A stretch of 5,482 nt of DNA from Candidatus Aerophobota bacterium (lineage in GTDB: Bacteria > Aerophobota > Aerophobia > Aerophobales > B3-G15). Position 1 is the first letter of the stretch. Every line of letters starts with the position of its first letter. The translations under genes were made by a program, and so were the position numbers. Below are positions 5,408 through 5,482 of this stretch, piece by piece. The DNA is taken from assembly GCA_030607765.1 (NCBI GenBank), contig JAUWJJ010000095.1, positions 1 through 5,482 of the forward strand, in the 5' to 3' direction. Below the pieces are notes generated by a model. That model worked only from the letters and a program-made list of their open reading frames with translations. It was not told the origin of the DNA and ran no database searches.

Positions 5408-5482
5408 ATGAAAAATCTCTTAGACAGAGGATTTTCTATTATTTGTAGTGGCAAAGTTTACTTTGCTGAATTGTATGGTAGC
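5408..5482 (+). CDS. Unidentified protein under c-di-GMP riboswitch control (5' end only)
   Basis: Twenty-five codons are visible, MKNLLDRGFSIICSGKVYFA followed by ELYGS, and the frame remains open at the window edge. GGATGAG (5395-5401), 6 nt upstream, is a plausible but imperfect ribosome site. The ATG at 5397 reads only MRKK before a stop and is not the start. There is no clear signal peptide or membrane segment in the part seen. I do not recognise the family from this fragment. Genes behind GEMM-I riboswitches often concern motility, attachment, surface polysaccharide or c-di-GMP turnover, but that is family knowledge and not evidence for this gene. Confidence 0.75.
   Translation, partial: MKNLLDRGFSIICSGKVYFAELYGS

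Overview
The window is about 5.5 kb of AT-rich bacterial chromosome (GC-poor by eye, AGA-rich codons). Nothing in it fixes the species. A peptide-type ABC importer, GlmS followed directly by an atypical GlmU-like protein, a cyclic-di-GMP riboswitch, REP-like palindromes and a decayed transposase together suit a low-GC, probably uncultured bacterium. A phylum name would be a guess.

Layout, left to right. (1) Positions 2-301 are the 3' end of an OppD/DppD-type ATPase gene, and 441-1400 is a complete OppF/DppF-type ATPase gene. These are the two nucleotide-binding subunits of an oligopeptide/dipeptide importer. They are separated by 139 bp of repeats: GTRATAW-like heptamers interrupted by two perfect 18-bp palindromes. 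(2) The 404-bp gap 1401-1804 has no gene. It holds a candidate strong promoter at its left edge, a second palindrome pair bounded by GTAGCCGC/GCGGCTAC, a diverged inverted repeat around that pair, and short direct repeats before the next gene. (3) glmS (1805-3634) is followed with no gap by a GlmU-like gene (3635-4852). The pair plausibly makes glucosamine-6-phosphate and then handles the acetyl/uridyl end of UDP-GlcNAc synthesis for cell-wall precursors; the mutase GlmM would have to be encoded elsewhere. (4) Positions 4853-5482 look empty for genes until both strands are read. The minus strand carries the last 66 codons of an integrase-type transposase (4923-5123). After it comes a near-consensus promoter, a class I cyclic-di-GMP (GEMM-I) riboswitch, an intrinsic terminator, and the first 25 codons of an unrecognised gene running off the right edge.

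The most interesting part is the right end: a complete promoter-aptamer-terminator switch controlling an unidentified protein. A copied hexamer (TGGGCT) in aptamer and terminator suggests how the switch could work. The repeat-filled gap inside the importer operon and the GlmU-like protein with a non-canonical nucleotidyltransferase half are the next best leads.
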